Source of the DNA: CAYTED01 sp964404075
Lineage (GTDB): Bacteria; Patescibacteriota; Minisyncoccia; Moranbacterales; UBA1568
Direction: 5' to 3'
Assembly (NCBI GenBank): GCA_964404075.1
Contig: CAYOIM010000039.1
Location: 1 to 7,231 of the forward strand
DNA: 7,231 nucleotides
Part shown: positions 6,018 through 7,231 of the stretch, in pieces
Layout: the number at the start of each line of letters is the position of its first letter
How positions within the stretch are numbered: the stretch's first letter is position 1
Notes under the pieces: model-generated
The model's database searches: none
Told to the model about the DNA's origin: nothing
What the model saw: the letters and a program-made list of their open reading frames with translations, nothing else
Made by a program: the position numbers and the translations under genes

Positions 6018-7133
6018 TCAAGTCAAAAACTCCCCATAATTATCCTTGTTAATTATCTGAATATCACCAATACCAGAGAGATCCTCAGTGTAAAGCTTTT
6101 GAATCTGTTTCTTTACCACATCCTTAGAATACTTACACTCAAATCCAAAGAGTTTATCATCATGCCTTTCAAGAAAATCTATCTCCTCCCCCTTATATGA
6201 CCGAAAGAAGTAATACTCCGGAAAAATATTTTTTTGCGCATTTGATTTCATCCTTTCAACAATAACAAAATTCTCCCAAAGAAAACCCTTATCGGCACGC
6301 GTCTCAAGGGGCGAGAAATCACCGAGAACCGCGTTCCGTATACCGAGGTCATAAAAATAATACTTTCGCTTCTTTGTGATAGACTTCCGAACATTTGAAG
6401 CGAGCGGCTGTAGCGAAAAGACGATAAAGAGCTTTTCCAAAATATCCAAATACCTAGATACGGTCTTCGCATCCAAATCAATAGTATTCGCAATTTCCAA
6501 AGCAGATACTTCATTTCCTACTTGCGAAGCAAGAACCTTGAGAAGTCGTTCGAGTGATTTCGGATTTTTTATATATTCGATATTGAGCACATCCTTAAAA
6601 AGATAGCTCTCGGCTATTCTTCTAATGACTGCTCTTTTTCCTGCTGGTCCCGCCTGCAAGAATACTTCGGGGTACATGCCATACAGAAGCGCATCATCTC
6701 GATCAAAATTCTTCTTCCGTGTTTCGCAATAAGCGAAAGGGAACATCGTATGTATCGTATTCCTCCCTGTAAGCGGCTCATTTACCTTATTGGAAAGTTC
6801 AAAGCTCGATGATCCTGTCGCGATGATACGCATATCCGGCAAAGTATCGTGTATCATTTTCAAGCTCATGCCGATATCAGAAATGTTTTGTGCCTCATCA
6901 ACCACCAGCGTCTTGAAAGAAGAAAATTGTTCGACCATAGCCCTTGTCGGCTCTCGCAATCGTTCCTGATCATCGATGAAATCCCCATTCAAATAGAGCG
7001 AGTCGCCTTTGTGGAGAAACTTTTTTACCAGGGTGGTCTTTCCAACTTGCCTGGCACCATAAACCAGGACAATCTTCTGTTTTTTGAGATCATCAGTAAT
7101 TTTTTCCTCCAAATAACGGCTTATAATAGACAT
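6018..7133 (-). CDS. AAA ATPase with DUF4143-type C-terminal domain
   Basis: 371 residues from the ATG at 7133; a TTG at 7178 would add 15 hydrophobic residues and is less likely. The N-terminal ATPase (AAA_14 type) shows Walker A GARQVGKT (26-33), Walker B LVVDEAQN (76-83), a sensor ATGSSSFEL (105-113) and EPLTGR (119-124) with a candidate arginine finger. A helix-turn-helix-like stretch follows (SALEIANTIDLDAKTVSRYL), then the DUF4143 hallmarks YYFYDLGIRNAVLG and LWENFV. It ends with EEIDF (D319) and FECK (E332, K334), spaced like the D...ExK core of PD-(D/E)xK nuclease folds. Family members are common in bacterial and archaeal accessory DNA; substrates are mostly unknown, and none is assigned. 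The gene is clearly more AT-rich than polA, ispH and the YerB-like gene, which suggests horizontal acquisition. It has no obvious Shine-Dalgarno site, and polA begins 17 bp after its stop. Confidence 0.88.
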   Translation of the reverse strand: MSIISRYLEEKITDDLKKQKIVLVYGARQVGKTTLVKKFLHKGDSLYLNGDFIDDQERLREPTRAMVEQFSSFKTLVVDEAQNISDIGMSLKMIHDTLPDMRIIATGSSSFELSNKVNEPLTGRNTIHTMFPFAYCETRKKNFDRDDALLYGMYPEVFLQAGPAGKRAVIRRIAESYLFKDVLNIEYIKNPKSLERLLKVLASQVGNEVSALEIANTIDLDAKTVSRYLDILEKLFIVFSLQPLASNVRKSITKKRKYYFYDLGIRNAVLGDFSPLETRADKGFLWENFVIVERMKSNAQKNIFPEYYFFRSYKGEEIDFLERHDDKLFGFECKYSKDVVKKQIQKLYTEDLSGIGDIQIINKDNYGEFLT

Positions 7134-7193
7134 ATTTTGAAGAAAAGTAAATTTCAGGAATACAATACTAAAATTCAATTTTTATAATTTTAC

Positions 7194-7220
7194 GGTATAC
7201 CAAACCACAAAATATGTCAA
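7194..7220 (-). promoter_or_regulatory. Weak candidate promoter for the ATPase-polA pair
   Basis: On the minus strand a perfect TTGACA (7215-7220) is followed after only 15 bp by TATACC (7194-7199). The spacer is shorter than optimal. A competing reading pairs TTGTGG with TTATAA at 17 bp spacing slightly downstream. The 60-bp leader is AT-rich and holds no other clear signal. Confidence 0.3.
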
Positions 7221-7231
7221 ATCCATGCTTG

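Noticed and set aside
4768..6039. Long open plus-strand frame opposite the 5' part of polA
   Set aside because: It runs through the N gap, is full of arginine and histidine, and mirrors the codon pattern of polA on the other strand.
1..7231. CRISPR arrays, tRNA or rRNA genes, phage or retron-like modules
   Set aside because: No regularly spaced direct repeats, cloverleaf-like segments, reverse transcriptase or phage proteins were seen on either strand.

Overview
The window looks like a scaffold from an uncultured bacterium: it contains two runs of exactly 100 N that appear to be scaffolding gaps. Almost everything is on the minus strand. TGA is used as a true stop (YerB-like gene, polA, ATPase gene), so UGA-recoding lineages do not fit. 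Short operons, weak or absent Shine-Dalgarno sites, a DUF3048/YerB-like envelope protein, a Pol I that appears to lack proofreading, and a DUF4143 ATPase would be at home in Patescibacteria (CPR) or a similar lineage. No marker here settles this, so treat it as a weak inference.

Layout from right to left, the direction of most transcription. An AT-rich AAA ATPase with a DUF4143-type C-terminus (6018-7133) is followed after 17 bp by polA, DNA polymerase I (3292-6000, interrupted near its 5' end by an N gap). polA ends at a bidirectional hairpin terminator (3213-3238), which also closes a convergent plus-strand small gene (about 2957-3201). That small gene has a near-consensus promoter, a clear coding frame of 77 codons and an apparent one-base frameshift just after its start codon. 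Divergent from it is the 5' end of ispG (2691-2804). Its recognisable sequence stops abruptly, and about 100 bp of unrelated sequence follows before the second N gap. On the far side of that gap are a strong minus-strand terminator, then ispH (1433-2401) and a membrane-anchored DUF3048/YerB-like protein (152-1345). The left edge holds a large inverted repeat and a second bidirectional terminator.

Functionally, ispG and ispH encode the last two iron-sulfur enzymes of the MEP isoprenoid pathway, so the left half is an isoprenoid-precursor neighbourhood with an envelope protein at its 3' end. The right half concerns DNA repair and replication (polA) with an ATPase of probable horizontal origin placed directly upstream. 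I did not find a clearly new multi-gene system. The points most worth a second look are the broken ispG junction, the frameshifted small gene with its own promoter and terminator, the heptanucleotide repeat inside polA, and the loss of proofreading residues in Pol I.
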